A stretch of DNA of 64,000 nucleotides from Komarekiella delphini-convector SJRDD-AB1 (lineage in GTDB: Bacteria; Cyanobacteriota; Cyanobacteriia; Cyanobacteriales; Nostocaceae): positions 186,001 through 250,000 of the forward strand of contig NZ_VJXY01000002.1 in assembly GCF_014831675.1 (NCBI RefSeq), in the 5' to 3' direction. A program made the translations under genes and the position numbers. Positions within the stretch are counted from its first letter, which is position 1. Every line of letters begins with the position of its first letter. A model generated the notes under the pieces. That model saw only the letters and a program-made list of their open reading frames with translations. It ran no database searches and had not been told where the DNA came from. Below are positions 38,774-47,149 of the stretch, one piece after another.

Positions 38774-40156
38774 ATGGTAGTTGTAGCAATTCTAGCGGCA
38801 GGACGCGGCACACGGATGAAATCAAACTTACCCAAAGTTTTACATTCTTTGGGTGGGCGATCGCTAGTAGAGAGAGTTATCGAAAGTGTAGAACCACTTT
38901 CGCCTTCACGGCGGATAGTGATTGTGGGGTATCAAGCCGAGGAAGTCAAAGCCGCCATGCATTCAATCCCCACCTTGGAGTTTGTTGAGCAGACTGTGCA
39001 ACTAGGTACTGGTCATGCAATCCAGCAATTACTTCCTTATTTAGAGGGTTACACTGGGGATTTACTGGTACTAAATGGCGATTTGCCTTTAGTACGTACC
39101 GAAACCCTCCACCAACTGTTACAAACTCATCAAGAAAATCAGAACGCTGCCACCATCCTCACCTCGCACCTAAGTGATCCTACAGGCTACGGACGCGTTT
39201 TTTGTAACGATGAAAGTGTTGTTCAGCAAATTGTTGAACACAAAGATTGTACGCCTGCCCAAAGACAAAATAGCCGGATTAACGCTGGAGTTTATTGCTT
39301 CCGGTGGCAGAATTTGGCAGAGATACTACCGCATCTCCAGGCAAACAATGCCCAAAAAGAATATTATCTTACCGATGCTGTGACTCAGGTTGGCAAAGTC
39401 ATGGCAGTCGATGTGAAAGATTACCAAGAAATTCTTGGTATTAACGATCGCCTGCAACTAGCAACAGCATACGATATTTTGCAAAGACGAGTTAAGGAAA
39501 AATGGATGCTGGCGGGTGTCACCCTGATCGATCCTACAAGCATCACTATTGATGAAACGGTGGAATTACAGCCGGATGTAATTATTGAACCGCAAACACA
39601 CCTGCGGGGAAAAACCACAATTCAAACAGGAAGTCGCATCGGGCCTGGGACTTTAATTGAAAATAGCCAAATTAGTGAAAATGTCACTGTCAAGTATTCT
39701 GTGGTGACGGATAGTATTGTACAGGCAGGCAGCCGGATTGGCCCCTATAGCCATTTGCGCGGTCATGCACAAGTAGGTACTGGTTGCCGTGTGGGTAATT
39801 TTGTGGAATTGAAAAATACTCAGTTAGGCGATCGCACAAATGTGGCGCATTTATCGTATTTGGGCGATACCATTACGGGCAATAAAGTCAATATCGGTGC
39901 GGGGACAATTACTGCCAACTATGATGGCGTTAATAAAAATCGTACCATCATAGGCGATCGCACTGGTACAGGCTCTAATACTACCTTAGTTGCACCATTA
40001 ACTCTCGGAAACGATGTTTATGTAGCAGCAGGTTCGACTGTTACAGAAGATGTCTCTGATGATTCATTGGTGATTGCCCGTGAGCATCAAGTGATCAAAC
40101 CGGGTTGGGTATCAAAGAAACGTTCAGCCCAAAGCCAACAACCGAAATCTAGCTGA
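38774..40156 (+). CDS. glmU: Bifunctional UDP-GlcNAc pyrophosphorylase / GlcN-1-P acetyltransferase
   Basis: Makes UDP-N-acetylglucosamine for peptidoglycan and other envelope polymers. The 460-residue protein has the N-terminal pyrophosphorylase loop [18 protein letters not shown] and Asp in LNGDLPLV. The C-terminal left-handed beta-helix of hexapeptide repeats contains GNFVELKN and [14 protein letters not shown], the acetyltransferase active region. The ATG at 38774 lies directly before [14 protein letters not shown]. It converges with the isoaspartyl peptidase gene, with 17 bases between stop codons. Confidence 0.97.
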   Translation: MVVVAILAAGRGTRMKSNLPKVLHSLGGRSLVERVIESVEPLSPSRRIVIVGYQAEEVKAAMHSIPTLEFVEQTVQLGTGHAIQQLLPYLEGYTGDLLVLNGDLPLVRTETLHQLLQTHQENQNAATILTSHLSDPTGYGRVFCNDESVVQQIVEHKDCTPAQRQNSRINAGVYCFRWQNLAEILPHLQANNAQKEYYLTDAVTQVGKVMAVDVKDYQEILGINDRLQLATAYDILQRRVKEKWMLAGVTLIDPTSITIDETVELQPDVIIEPQTHLRGKTTIQTGSRIGPGTLIENSQISENVTVKYSVVTDSIVQAGSRIGPYSHLRGHAQVGTGCRVGNFVELKNTQLGDRTNVAHLSYLGDTITGNKVNIGAGTITANYDGVNKNRTIIGDRTGTGSNTTLVAPLTLGNDVYVAAGSTVTEDVSDDSLVIAREHQVIKPGWVSKKRSAQSQQPKSS

Positions 40157-40173
40157 CAGCTTCAGGCTGATAG

Positions 40174-41130
40174 CTAAGACAAACAGCCAACTTCTGTACT
40201 TTCAGGAAGTTCCAAAGTATCACTTACTCTTACGCCATCGTGGAACGCAGCCAGTAAGACTTGGCTGGTTTTACCCCAAGCGATCGCCCCACTAGCATCT
40301 AGAGCGATCGCTCCCAAATCCCGCTTGTTCTGGTGGGCTTCCATGAATGAGCGCTGCATGGCATCCTTGAGGGACATCCCATCAGTGACGCGCACTACAA
40401 TCCTTGCTGCTAAGCACTCATCAATAATGTCTTCTCCAATACCAGTACAGCTGACCGCAGCATGACCAGTTGCATAGTTACCTGCTGGCATAGCTGAATC
40501 ACTTACCCGCCCAATTCGCTCAAAGCCTTTACCGCCTGTGGAAGTGCCAGAGGCTAGTTTACCATAGCCATCTAAAGCTACTACTCCGATGGTGCCGCGT
40601 CGAGCGTTACTGGTTTCTACCAGTTCGGGTTCTGCTACTACACCAGCCATCGTACTTTTAAAGTTATCCTGGCGTTCCTGTATCCATTCTTGCAACCGCA
40701 AATCAGTTAGAGCATTATAAATCGGAATTTGCATTTCTCGCGCCAACTCAGCTGATCCGTAATCCGACAGCACTCGGTCTGGGGAGTTTTGTAAAAATTG
40801 CGCCAACTCAATGGGATTTTTCACACGTGAGATATTAATCACGCCACTGAAGCGCCCTAAAGCACCATCCATCAGAGAAGCACTCATGCGGATTTGACCA
40901 TCAGATTGCAGTACTGAACCAGTGCCAGAATTAAAACGGGGGTCATCTTCGAGTATGTAGCATCCTTGCACCACTGCCTCGGAGGCAGTTGCTCCAGACA
41001 ATAGAAGAGAATAAACTTCTTCTACTACCTTATGGAGCGATCGGCGCACTACCTCTATTCCCCCTTTCCCGTGGAGCGAACTACCAGCCCCTCCATGAAT
41101 AATTAATTTAGGTTGCACCTGTAGCTTCAT
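40174..41130 (-). CDS. Isoaspartyl peptidase / L-asparaginase (plant type)
   Basis: N-terminal nucleophile hydrolase that removes isoaspartyl residues from peptides and hydrolyses asparagine. The 318-residue precursor starts KLIIHGGAGSS. It contains the autocleavage site just before Thr in ARRGTIGVVALD, giving alpha and beta chains. The substrate loop STGGKGFERIGRVSDSAMPG-like segment and TGHAAVSCTGIGEDII follow. The length and all key positions match cyanobacterial IaaA-type enzymes. It may contribute to cyanophycin-derived beta-aspartyl dipeptide breakdown; no cyanophycin gene is in the window to support that directly. Confidence 0.92.
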   Translation of the reverse strand: MKLQVQPKLIIHGGAGSSLHGKGGIEVVRRSLHKVVEEVYSLLLSGATASEAVVQGCYILEDDPRFNSGTGSVLQSDGQIRMSASLMDGALGRFSGVINISRVKNPIELAQFLQNSPDRVLSDYGSAELAREMQIPIYNALTDLRLQEWIQERQDNFKSTMAGVVAEPELVETSNARRGTIGVVALDGYGKLASGTSTGGKGFERIGRVSDSAMPAGNYATGHAAVSCTGIGEDIIDECLAARIVVRVTDGMSLKDAMQRSFMEAHQNKRDLGAIALDASGAIAWGKTSQVLLAAFHDGVRVSDTLELPESTEVGCLS

Positions 41131-41210
41131 CTATCTCTTGCGCTATTTGCGTCTCACTTGCGGTTCATTTCACTAGGGATTGGGTATTGGGGAGCCACTG
41201 CGTTCCTGTC

Positions 41211-41284
41211 GCCCTGCGTCGGAAGCGCAAAGCTTAGAGCGGCGATTCTTGCCGCTCTAAGCTTTGTAAGAGAAGCAAGCGGCG
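41211..41284. repeat. Palindromic repeat (copy B)
   Basis: Second copy of the element at 7883-7955. Positions 41228-41266 form a hairpin with 16-base arms, CAAAGCTTAGAGCGGC and its complement, around a 7-base loop. Both arms carry compensating changes relative to copy A, so the hairpin and not the primary sequence is conserved. It is flanked by AGTCCCTAAT-type short repeats. Confidence 0.8.
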
Positions 41285-41352
41285 TGATTGGGAATTGGGT
41301 CTTGGGAAGAATTTAGTTCCCAAGATTAGTCCTAATCCCCAGTCCCTAATCC

Positions 41353-41517
41353 CTAGTCCCTAGTCACTGTAATTTCAGAACGACGACGGCGACAACGTTC
41401 TGAACAGTATTTCACTTCGTCCCAGCAATCTTCCCATTTCTTGCGCCATGTGAAAGGACGTTGACATACCGGACAGATTTTTGTGGGCAGGTCAGATTTA
41501 GAACGAGCATGTCCCAT
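41353..41517 (-). CDS. DUF2256 small zinc-ribbon-like protein, 54 aa
   Basis: A 54-residue basic protein with [14 protein letters not shown] followed by [16 protein letters not shown], which matches the DUF2256 family. The two CxxC/CxxxC pairs probably bind one zinc ion. The start is the ATG at 41515-41517; the stop lies in the TCCCTAGTCCCTAGT repeat tract. The function is unknown; in many bacteria it lies near photolyase-like genes, which are not present here. Confidence 0.85.
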   Translation of the reverse strand: MGHARSKSDLPTKICPVCQRPFTWRKKWEDCWDEVKYCSERCRRRRSEITVTRD

Positions 41518-41814
41518 ATGAACACTATGCGGATTAGAATGTTATTCCTGAGAGAGATGGAAGATAATTATAACCAGTTTGTTACAAAGGGAGGATACTT
41601 TTAACAAACAAATGTATAGTCAATATCTCTATAGGCTTATTTCTTGACTACCTACTTGGAAAGATAAAACTATAGGCAGATGCCTCAACGCTCAAATAAG
41701 TTTGTGTATCTATCCAGCGAGGGTTTTTCGTAGCATTGTCAGGAAACAAAGAGATAAACCAACAGAAGTTACAAAAGACGAGTGCTCATCAGCGTAAGCT
41801 TGCCGATTTTGAAG

Positions 41815-41970
41815 CTAGGCGATCGCCTTTTTCAGTTTTTTTGTAATTGCTAGGCTGCGATCATCGTATGCGATAACTTTTTTGCAAAGGAAGAGATTGG
41901 CGCGATCAGCGAAAGCCAAAACTGCTCTCTTGTCAAAACTTGAGAGCAGTTTTGCATTTAAAAAGACTAC
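41815..41970. other. Two strong hairpins in the spacer before the 42-kb gene
   Basis: GGCGATCGCC followed by a T-rich tract at about 41818-41835 looks like a terminator built on an extended HIP1 site. A second hairpin pairs AAAACTGCTCTC with GAGAGCAGTTTT around a 12-base loop at about 41921-41956. No gene ends here on the plus strand, so the pair may belong to an unannotated small RNA. There is no further support from the sequence. Confidence 0.35.
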
Positions 41971-41995
41971 TGATGAAAAGTCCTGGAGTCGTAGC

Positions 41996-42086
41996 GTTTT
42001 CGTGTTGACTGTTGACTGTTGACTGTTAACTGTTGACTGTTAACGAACCTCATGAGTGACTGTGCAATTTAAAGGCGTAATAGCTT
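41996..42086. repeat. Heptanucleotide (TGACTGT) repeat with conserved flank, copy A
   Basis: TTTTCGTGTTG, then a run of TTGACTG/TTAACTG heptamers, then the conserved flank TAACGAACCTCAT-AGTGACTGTGCAATTTAAA-GCGTAATAGCTTA. An inverse copy is at 56482-56572. The conserved flank abuts the stop codon of the gene at 42088. This is a cyanobacterial short tandemly repeated repetitive sequence embedded in a longer mobile-looking repeat. Confidence 0.75.
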
Positions 42087-42087
42087 A

Positions 42088-42516
42088 TTAGCTTGTTGCT
42101 GTTGGTTTTTTTCCATTCCCGTTGCTGTTCACACTGGCAACAAATGACACTTGCTGTGAACTGGAAGTCGGCGACTCGCCTCGCAGTCCCTTGCGGCGTT
42201 GGTTCTTAGGAACTCCTCCCGCCATGCCGTACTCTATACTACTTTTGCCATATCGAGTTGCAACTCCCAACAGCATGTGTTCTGCCATATCTGCCAACTC
42301 GCGCTCGGTTTCTAGCATTTCACAGTAGAACTTATCTAAGCTGGAAAGGGCGCTGTTATATGTATTCTCTCTGGTTCGCATCGTCTCAATGAGAATTAAA
42401 AAGGCAGTTAGGGTGAGTCCATTGCCTAAATCTAAATTTGGATCGATTGAATTTATGCCAGCAGCACGGCGCACTGCTTTTTCTAACATCTTAGAGGTTC
42501 TTTTTTGACGAGCCAT
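42088..42516 (-). CDS. Conserved hypothetical protein, 142 aa
   Basis: I do not recognise a named family. It is a small soluble protein with a basic N-terminus (MARQKRTSKMLEKAVRRAAG) and a helical centre (LTLTAFLILIETMRTRENTYN to LADMAEHMLLGVATRYG) that would form a helical hairpin. The Gly/Ser/Asn-rich tail is probably disordered. The central LDKFYCEMLETERELADMAE segment looks like an amphipathic helix for oligomerisation. It has no operon partner. Codon use looks normal for the window. Confidence 0.65.
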   Translation of the reverse strand: MARQKRTSKMLEKAVRRAAGINSIDPNLDLGNGLTLTAFLILIETMRTRENTYNSALSSLDKFYCEMLETERELADMAEHMLLGVATRYGKSSIEYGMAGGVPKNQRRKGLRGESPTSSSQQVSFVASVNSNGNGKKPTATS

Positions 42517-42702
42517 GATGTAGACCTCGGAATTTACTACGGTTAATATTCTTTACCTTAAAAAACTTACGTATTAATTGGCTTGAGAGAATTTTGGCAA
42601 ATCTGCAATGCCTTTTGCTACAAGCGCGATAGTTGTCATGAGTGCAGGAATTACTGTAATGAGTTAGCAAACAGGTAAATTTGGAAACAATTTGCCTGTT
42701 TG

Positions 42703-42935
42703 CTTGCGGAAAACACCAAAATGAGTACGCGATCTACTGAAATGAGAAAGCGATTAAGCATTTTGAGAAGCCAATATGCCTTTTTGCTTGCGGAAAACAC
42801 CAAAATGAGTACGCGATCTACTGAAATGAGAAAGCGATTGAGCATTTTGAGAAGACAATATGCCTTTTTGCTTGCGCGATCTACTGAAATGAGAAGGCGA
42901 TCGAGCATTTTGAAAAGCCAGTATACCTTTTTGCT
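42703..42935. repeat. 84-bp tandem repeat, two full and one partial copy
   Basis: Copies begin CTTGCGGAAAACACC at 42703 and 42787; a third, shortened and more diverged copy starts near 42871. The unit is 84 bases, a multiple of three, so frames stay open on both strands across it. The plus frame reads ENTKMSTRSTEMRKRLSILR repeats and the minus frame a hydrophobic MLNRFLISVDRV repeat. Neither has a convincing ribosome-binding site, so I do not call a gene. Confidence 0.7.
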
Positions 42936-43052
42936 TACTAATAGAACTTACGCACTGAATCCTGAAACCTAGATCCCCCCTAGTAGTCCACCAAGGTAAT
43001 TTTGCTGGGTAAGCCCATTTAATTGATAAACTAGTCAAAAAAGGGGTTAAGC

Positions 43053-43493
43053 ATGGCAAAAAAGTATATTGTAGATTTAAGTGAAGAGGAAGTTTTACAA
43101 CTGCAAGCAATCCTAAAAAAAGGAAAGCACAAAGCAAGAACTATAACCCGTGCAAACATTCTTTTGATGGCGGCTGAGGGAGAAACGGACACAGCGATCG
43201 CTGCCGCAGTTCGAGTTCATGTTGCCACGGTGGAAAGGACAAGAGAAAAGTTTGTGATTGGAGGATTAGAGTTTGCTTTAAAGGATGGGGAACATCCAAC
43301 AAAACCTAAAAAATTAGATGAAAAACAAGAAGCATTTTTGATAGCAACTGCTTGTTCAAATCCACCAAGTGGAAGAGTGCGCTGGACAATGCAATTATTA
43401 GCAGAGCACTTAGTAAACATTGGGATAGTAGATTCAATCTCCGACGAAACAATACGCCAGACTCTAAAAAAAATGAAATTAAACCGTGGTTAA
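43053..43493 (+). CDS. IS630 transposase, upstream frame (DNA-binding part)
   Basis: A 146-residue N-terminal part with helix-turn-helix segments (ARTITRANILLMAAEGETDT and AAAVRVHVATVERTREKF), ending LKKMKLNRG. It overlaps the downstream frame. A run of eight A at 43466-43473 forms a slippery A AAA AAA heptamer in the right phase for a -1 shift that would join the two frames into one transposase of about 370 residues. This is the usual expression mode of many IS630 elements. Confidence 0.85.
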   Translation: MAKKYIVDLSEEEVLQLQAILKKGKHKARTITRANILLMAAEGETDTAIAAAVRVHVATVERTREKFVIGGLEFALKDGEHPTKPKKLDEKQEAFLIATACSNPPSGRVRWTMQLLAEHLVNIGIVDSISDETIRQTLKKMKLNRG

Positions 43494-44161
43494 AAGAACA
43501 GTGGTGTATTCCAGAAATTAACGCAGAGTATGTGTTTAGGATGGAAGATGTGTTGGATTTGTACAATGAGCCATATGATCCGAAAAAACCTACGCTCTGC
43601 CTAGATGAACGCCCATATCAATTAGTAGAAGAAGTTAGAAAACCAATACCCGCAGAACCAGGGCAGGCTGAACGTTATGATTATGAATACAAACGCAATG
43701 GAGTCGGAAATTTATTCGCCCTTTTTGAACCTTTAGCCAGTTGGAGACATATTGAAGTCACACAGCGTCGTACAAAAATAGACTTTGCAAAACAATTAAA
43801 AGACTTGGTAGATGTTTATTACCCCCAAGCTGATGTAATTCGTTTAGTCGTTGATAACCTAAATATTCATACTCCAAGTGCATTATATGAAGTTTTTTCT
43901 CCTCAAAAAGCACGCCGAATTATTCAAAAAGTAGAGTTTCATTATACTCCCAAACACGCATCTTGGCTGAATCAAGTAGAAATTGAATTATCCGTTTTAT
44001 CTCGCCAATGTTTAGAACAGCGTATTCCTAATGTAGAGATATTATCTTCTGAAATTACTGCTTGGGAGACAGAACGTAATCAAAAAAAAGCTAGTGTTTA
44101 TTGGGCTTTTAAAACCAAGGATGCACGTAACAAAATGCAACGTTTATATCCTAGCGTTTAA
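43464..44161 (+). CDS. IS630 transposase, downstream frame (DDE catalytic part)
   Basis: The catalytic half, entered by -1 frameshift at the A8 run; the frame is open from 43352, but the part before the run is not thought to be translated on its own. It contains the three acidic positions: Asp in LCLDERPY, Asp in LVVDNLNIH, and Glu in SWLNQVEIELS. All are intact, so the element may be active. The polypeptide ends at TAA 44159-44161, just inside the right terminal repeat. Confidence 0.85.
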
Positions 44162-44460
44162 CCTAGCAAAGTTATCTTGGCAGACTACTAGCCCACGCCA
44201 GTCGCTCATGGGGGAAACCCCCTTGGCGCAGCCTCTCGTAGAGAAGACCGCGCTGGCTCCCCTTAAAAGGGGGGAAACTTCTAAAGCCCCCTTTTTAAGT
44301 GGGTTGGGGGATCTGAGTGCGTAAGTCCTGACTAAAATCAACTCGATCTATTTTTACGATGCAGTGACTAATTATAGCGATGGTGAAACATAAAATTGCA
44401 GCAAGCGATCGCCGCATCATTGGCGAGATTATTCAGGTATAGCCCGATTTATTAGACGTA

Positions 44461-44502
44461 CAGTTGACGGTTAACAGTCAACTGTCAACAGTCTTTCGTG
44501 TT
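44461..44502. repeat. Heptanucleotide repeat, short copy
   Basis: CAGTTGACGGTTAACAGTCAACTG followed by TCTTTCGTGTTA. It shares the TTGAC/GTCAA heptamer core and CTTTCGTGTT edge with 41996-42086 and 56482-56572 but lacks their conserved flank. Confidence 0.55.
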
Positions 44503-44571
44503 ATCCCATCCCCTTTTAGGAGTGGGATGAGCTTAACAACTCAGTATTTGCCTACCCAATTAAATTGATTT

Positions 44572-44590
44572 TTTCCAACTTAGTTGGTAT
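44572..44590. promoter_or_regulatory. Putative operator (inverted repeat) upstream of the metal-binding protein gene
   Basis: CCAAC-TTA-GTTGG is a perfect inverted repeat inside TTTCCAACTTAGTTGGTAT. It matches 16 of 19 bases with the site at 53688-53706 in front of the XRE regulator. It lies about 160 bases upstream of the metal-binding protein start. A regulator dimer could bind here; the obvious candidate is the regulator at 52169-53428, which is inference. Confidence 0.5.
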
Positions 44591-44749
44591 GATAACGACG
44601 AGAGTAAAATTACGTATATGTGCAAATTATTAATGCAAGCATAAATGAAACAAATAAAATTATAGTGCTCAATAAGACTAATAATTTGAGCTTGATTGAC
44701 CAAGAATTAGTTTATTACTAATACAAATAAAACAGAACTTTATACCAGT

Positions 44750-45700
44750 ATGAAAAAGCAACTTTTTGCCTTTTCATTGATAGCTTGTGCTGTCGATGTT
44801 ATATTACCAACCCAGTCTTTTGCTGTCACCTTATATGGTGCAGGTAGTTTGCGGAATAGCCTTACAGAAGTGGCACAAGCTTTTACAAACGAGTATAGTA
44901 TCAACGTAGATACATACTTTGGGCCATCAGGTTTAACACAACAAAAGATAGAGCAAGAGATACTGACTAAAGGTAAATCAGCTGATGTTTTTGCCAGTGC
45001 TGATTTAGGTAATCCCCAAAAACTCTTTGAAAAGGGTTTGAGTGGGCCTGTTAAAAATTTCATCAGTAACCGCATAACAGCTATTATCAGGCCAGGATTA
45101 ACTGATGTAACATCAAATAATTTATTAGACTTGCTTTTAGATACCAACATCAAAGTTGGTATTTCAACACCTGGAGCTGATCCATCTGGAGACTATGCAT
45201 GGCAGATATTTGATAAGGCAGATACGGTTAAACCAGGTAGTGCTCAGATTCTCAAGAATAAAGCTTTACAATTAGTTGGGGGAAATCCCTCTGCACCATC
45301 AGTTCCAACTGGGGAAAATAATCTAGTCTACTTCCTTAAGAAAAATTCCAAGGTAGATATTTTTTTAGCCTATTACACCAGTGGCAAATCTGCTCAAGAA
45401 CTGGAACAAGGTAATGATTTGCAAATAGTAGATTTACCCGACTATTTAGCAACAAAGGCTGATTATGGACTGACTATAGTGAAAAAGGCTGACCCTGATA
45501 GTCAAAAACTAGTTGACTACATCCTTTCACCAAAGGCGCAAGACATTTTGGTTGATAAGTATAAATTTACACCCCCCTCTACTGCGGTTCCTGAACCTAT
45601 TAGTATAAGTGGAGCAATTCTTGCAGTTGGTATAGCTTTTGCCCTGAAGAAAAGACAGGCATATTTCAAAAAGCAATCAGTCAAAGTAGGGGATGTTTAA
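44750..45700 (+). CDS. Molybdate/tungstate/vanadate-type binding protein with PEP-CTERM tail
   Basis: A 316-residue exported protein. The signal peptide is residues 1-25 (cleavage after QSFA). A ModA/WtpA-like solute-binding fold follows, opening VTLYGAGSLRNSLTEVAQAF and containing SADVFASADLGNPQKL, VGISTPGADPSGDYAWQIF and VDIFLAYYTSGKSA. From residue 280 it ends with VPEPISISGAILAVGIAF and a basic tail, a PEP-CTERM signal that normally directs membrane anchoring and processing by exosortase. A binding protein tethered this way is unusual. No permease or ATPase gene is adjacent. The neighbours (Mop, nif-type genes, Mo-type regulator) point to molybdate or vanadate as ligand. Confidence 0.8.
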   Translation: MKKQLFAFSLIACAVDVILPTQSFAVTLYGAGSLRNSLTEVAQAFTNEYSINVDTYFGPSGLTQQKIEQEILTKGKSADVFASADLGNPQKLFEKGLSGPVKNFISNRITAIIRPGLTDVTSNNLLDLLLDTNIKVGISTPGADPSGDYAWQIFDKADTVKPGSAQILKNKALQLVGGNPSAPSVPTGENNLVYFLKKNSKVDIFLAYYTSGKSAQELEQGNDLQIVDLPDYLATKADYGLTIVKKADPDSQKLVDYILSPKAQDILVDKYKFTPPSTAVPEPISISGAILAVGIAFALKKRQAYFKKQSVKVGDV

Positions 45701-46048
45701 TAACAAGCGGCGTGGCGTAGATGGTCGTTTGAGCGGTGTGCTTTCAGAAGTTGCTAATGCTTTTACCCAGGAATACGGGATTCCTGTTAGAACAGAATTT
45801 GCCTCTTTTGGTTCACTCAAAGATAGATATGCGATCGCACTAAACCAAAGCAACTTAAGTGGAGAAGTCAGAAATTCGTCAGTAATCCTATCTATGCGAT
45901 TGCCATAGCAAAGGTTTCACTCACAACAGAGAATCTGCCTGATAAGTTTCTCGATCCCAATATTAAATTAGGCATTACCCGACCTGTAAGCAATCCTTTA
46001 GGAGATTACGTTGTCGAAGTATTTCACAAAACCGAGAATCTTGTTTGA
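45693..46048 (+). pseudogene. Frameshifted relic of a second ModA-like binding protein
   Basis: The first frame reads GRLSGVLSEVANAFTQEYGI and SFGSLKDRYAIALNQ. After about 45878 the homology continues in the +1 frame as NPIYAIAIAKVSLTTENLP, then FLDPNIKLGITRPVSNPLGD and VEVFHKTENL. Both pieces align segment by segment with the intact upstream gene (LTEVAQAFTNEY; NRITAII; NIKVGISTPGADPSGDY). The signal peptide, the middle and the C-terminal lobe are missing. This is a decayed tandem duplicate, starting 8 bases inside the intact gene. Confidence 0.75.
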
Positions 46049-46090
46049 TTTTGAAACAAGCTGTTAGTTAACCCAACGAGGAAACAAGCG

Positions 46091-46927
46091 ATGAATAAGT
46101 TAAATATATTTCCTTTCTTTTCTCAAGCAATAGTCAAGATTAGTACAACTTTGATAGCAGGACTTGCATCTAGCCTATTGCTTTCTAGTCCTATCTATGC
46201 TGCCACGTTTGGTACTAACTTGATAGTTAATGGCGATGCAGAACAAGGACAAGGAGATCCAATCGGTAATGCTGTTGGGGCTGATATACCTACTATCCCT
46301 GGCTGGACTTCAATCGGTAGTTTCAGTGTATTAAAGTACGGGGCAACAGGTTTTAGCTTTACCAACCCGTTAGGCAATGTAGTAAATGTTACTCTTCCTG
46401 GCACTGATGTTCCCGGGCCAAGCGATGCCTACGGCAACCCCTCTGATGTACGCGGCGCTAATTTATTCTTTGGCGGCGCTGATAGAGCTTCTTCTAGTGC
46501 TTCACAACTAGTCGATGTATCTGATCTAGCTTCAACTATTGATGCAGGTCAAGGTACATTTAACTTGAGCGGCTGGTTAGGCGGATATAGCACCGATGAA
46601 GATAGCGCAGCACTAAACATTATTTTCCTCAATCAAGCTACTCAGTCTTTAGGTATAGCTAGTATTGCTTCGCCGACTGCCGCGCAAAGAAACAACACCA
46701 CAGGCTTGTTTTTACAGTCAGCTGATGGCTTTGTACCTATAGGTACACGTCAAATTAATGTACTGTTGAATGCCAATTACACAAGAGGACGGGTTAACGA
46801 TGCTTATGCAGATAATCTTTTATTAGTAATTACTAAAGTTCCAGAACCATCAATTTCAGGTTTCTTACTAATTGGCACATCTTGTCTAACAGCATGGAAA
46901 TTGCGTAAACATCGCCAAGTATTGTAG
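46091..46927 (+). CDS. PEP-CTERM sorting domain protein
   Basis: A 278-residue exported protein. The signal peptide is about residues 1-37 (cleavage after IYA). The body is rich in Gly/Asn/Ser with NLIVNGDAEQGQGDP at its start, a pattern of carbohydrate-binding-like beta-sandwich proteins sorted by exosortase. From residue 250, VPEPSISGFLLIGTSCLTAW plus LRKHRQ is a textbook PEP-CTERM tail. It follows two solute-binding genes on the same strand, so it may belong to the same envelope function. Its ligand is unknown. Confidence 0.85.
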   Translation: MNKLNIFPFFSQAIVKISTTLIAGLASSLLLSSPIYAATFGTNLIVNGDAEQGQGDPIGNAVGADIPTIPGWTSIGSFSVLKYGATGFSFTNPLGNVVNVTLPGTDVPGPSDAYGNPSDVRGANLFFGGADRASSSASQLVDVSDLASTIDAGQGTFNLSGWLGGYSTDEDSAALNIIFLNQATQSLGIASIASPTAAQRNNTTGLFLQSADGFVPIGTRQINVLLNANYTRGRVNDAYADNLLLVITKVPEPSISGFLLIGTSCLTAWKLRKHRQVL

Positions 46928-46941
46928 TAAATTGCATCAGA

Positions 46942-47037
46942 GCAGTTCCCGAATCGGATTCAATAGTTGCTACATTAGCAGCTGTTGGTGTTGGTTTACT
47001 TCTGTATAACCTGAGGGGCATTATCACCATGCGCTAG
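46942..47037 (+). pseudogene. Orphan PEP-CTERM tail (gene relic)
   Basis: An open frame after the PEP-CTERM gene reads AVPESDSIVATLAAVGVGLL followed by LYNLRG and ends at TAG 47035-47037. VPE, a hydrophobic helix and a basic residue are the complete PEP-CTERM signature, but no start codon or protein body precedes it. It may be the C-terminus of the decayed binding-protein copy at 45693-46048, separated by insertion of the gene at 46091, or of a third lost protein. Confidence 0.45.
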
Positions 47038-47103
47038 CGCCAATATAGTTTATTTATATGTACACTGAAGGGGTTGCCGTAGCCATCCCCACAACATTAA
47101 CAA

Positions 47104-47122
47104 GGGGCAGTTTGATTGCCCC
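47104..47122. terminator. Bidirectional hairpin between convergent genes
   Basis: GGGGCA pairs with TGCCCC around a 7-base loop and is followed by TCCTTTAAT on the plus strand. It lies between the PEP-CTERM genes (plus) and the Mop gene (minus). A GC-rich stem with a T-rich follow-up fits a rho-independent terminator. Confidence 0.55.
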
Positions 47123-47149
47123 TCCTTTAATAAAATGTCAACAATTACT

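Larger units (their letters stand above)
42983..44188 (+). mobile_element. IS630-family insertion sequence, apparently complete
   Basis: About 1.2 kb. Terminal inverted repeats are clear: left GTAGTCCACCAAGGTAATTT and right (complement) GTAGTCTGCCAAGATAACTT, continuing to TGCTGGGTAA / TGCTAGGTTAA. It is flanked by TA on both sides in the context C-TA...TA-G, which agrees with the TA target duplication of IS630/Tc1-type elements in a CTAG site. It carries two overlapping frames that together form one DDE transposase. Confidence 0.85.
42946..44335. repeat. MITE-like repeat interrupted by the IS630 element
   Basis: Left part ATAGAACTTACGCACTGAAT...CTAGATCCCCCC and right part GGGGGATCTGAGTGCGTAAGTCCT are inverted relative to each other: ACTTACGCACT pairs with AGTGCGTAAGT, and GATCCCCC with GGGGGATC. 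Together they form one palindromic repeat split by the insertion at 42983-44188. The right part holds internal repeats (CCCTTTTTAAG, CCTTAAAAGGGGGG). Confidence 0.6.
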
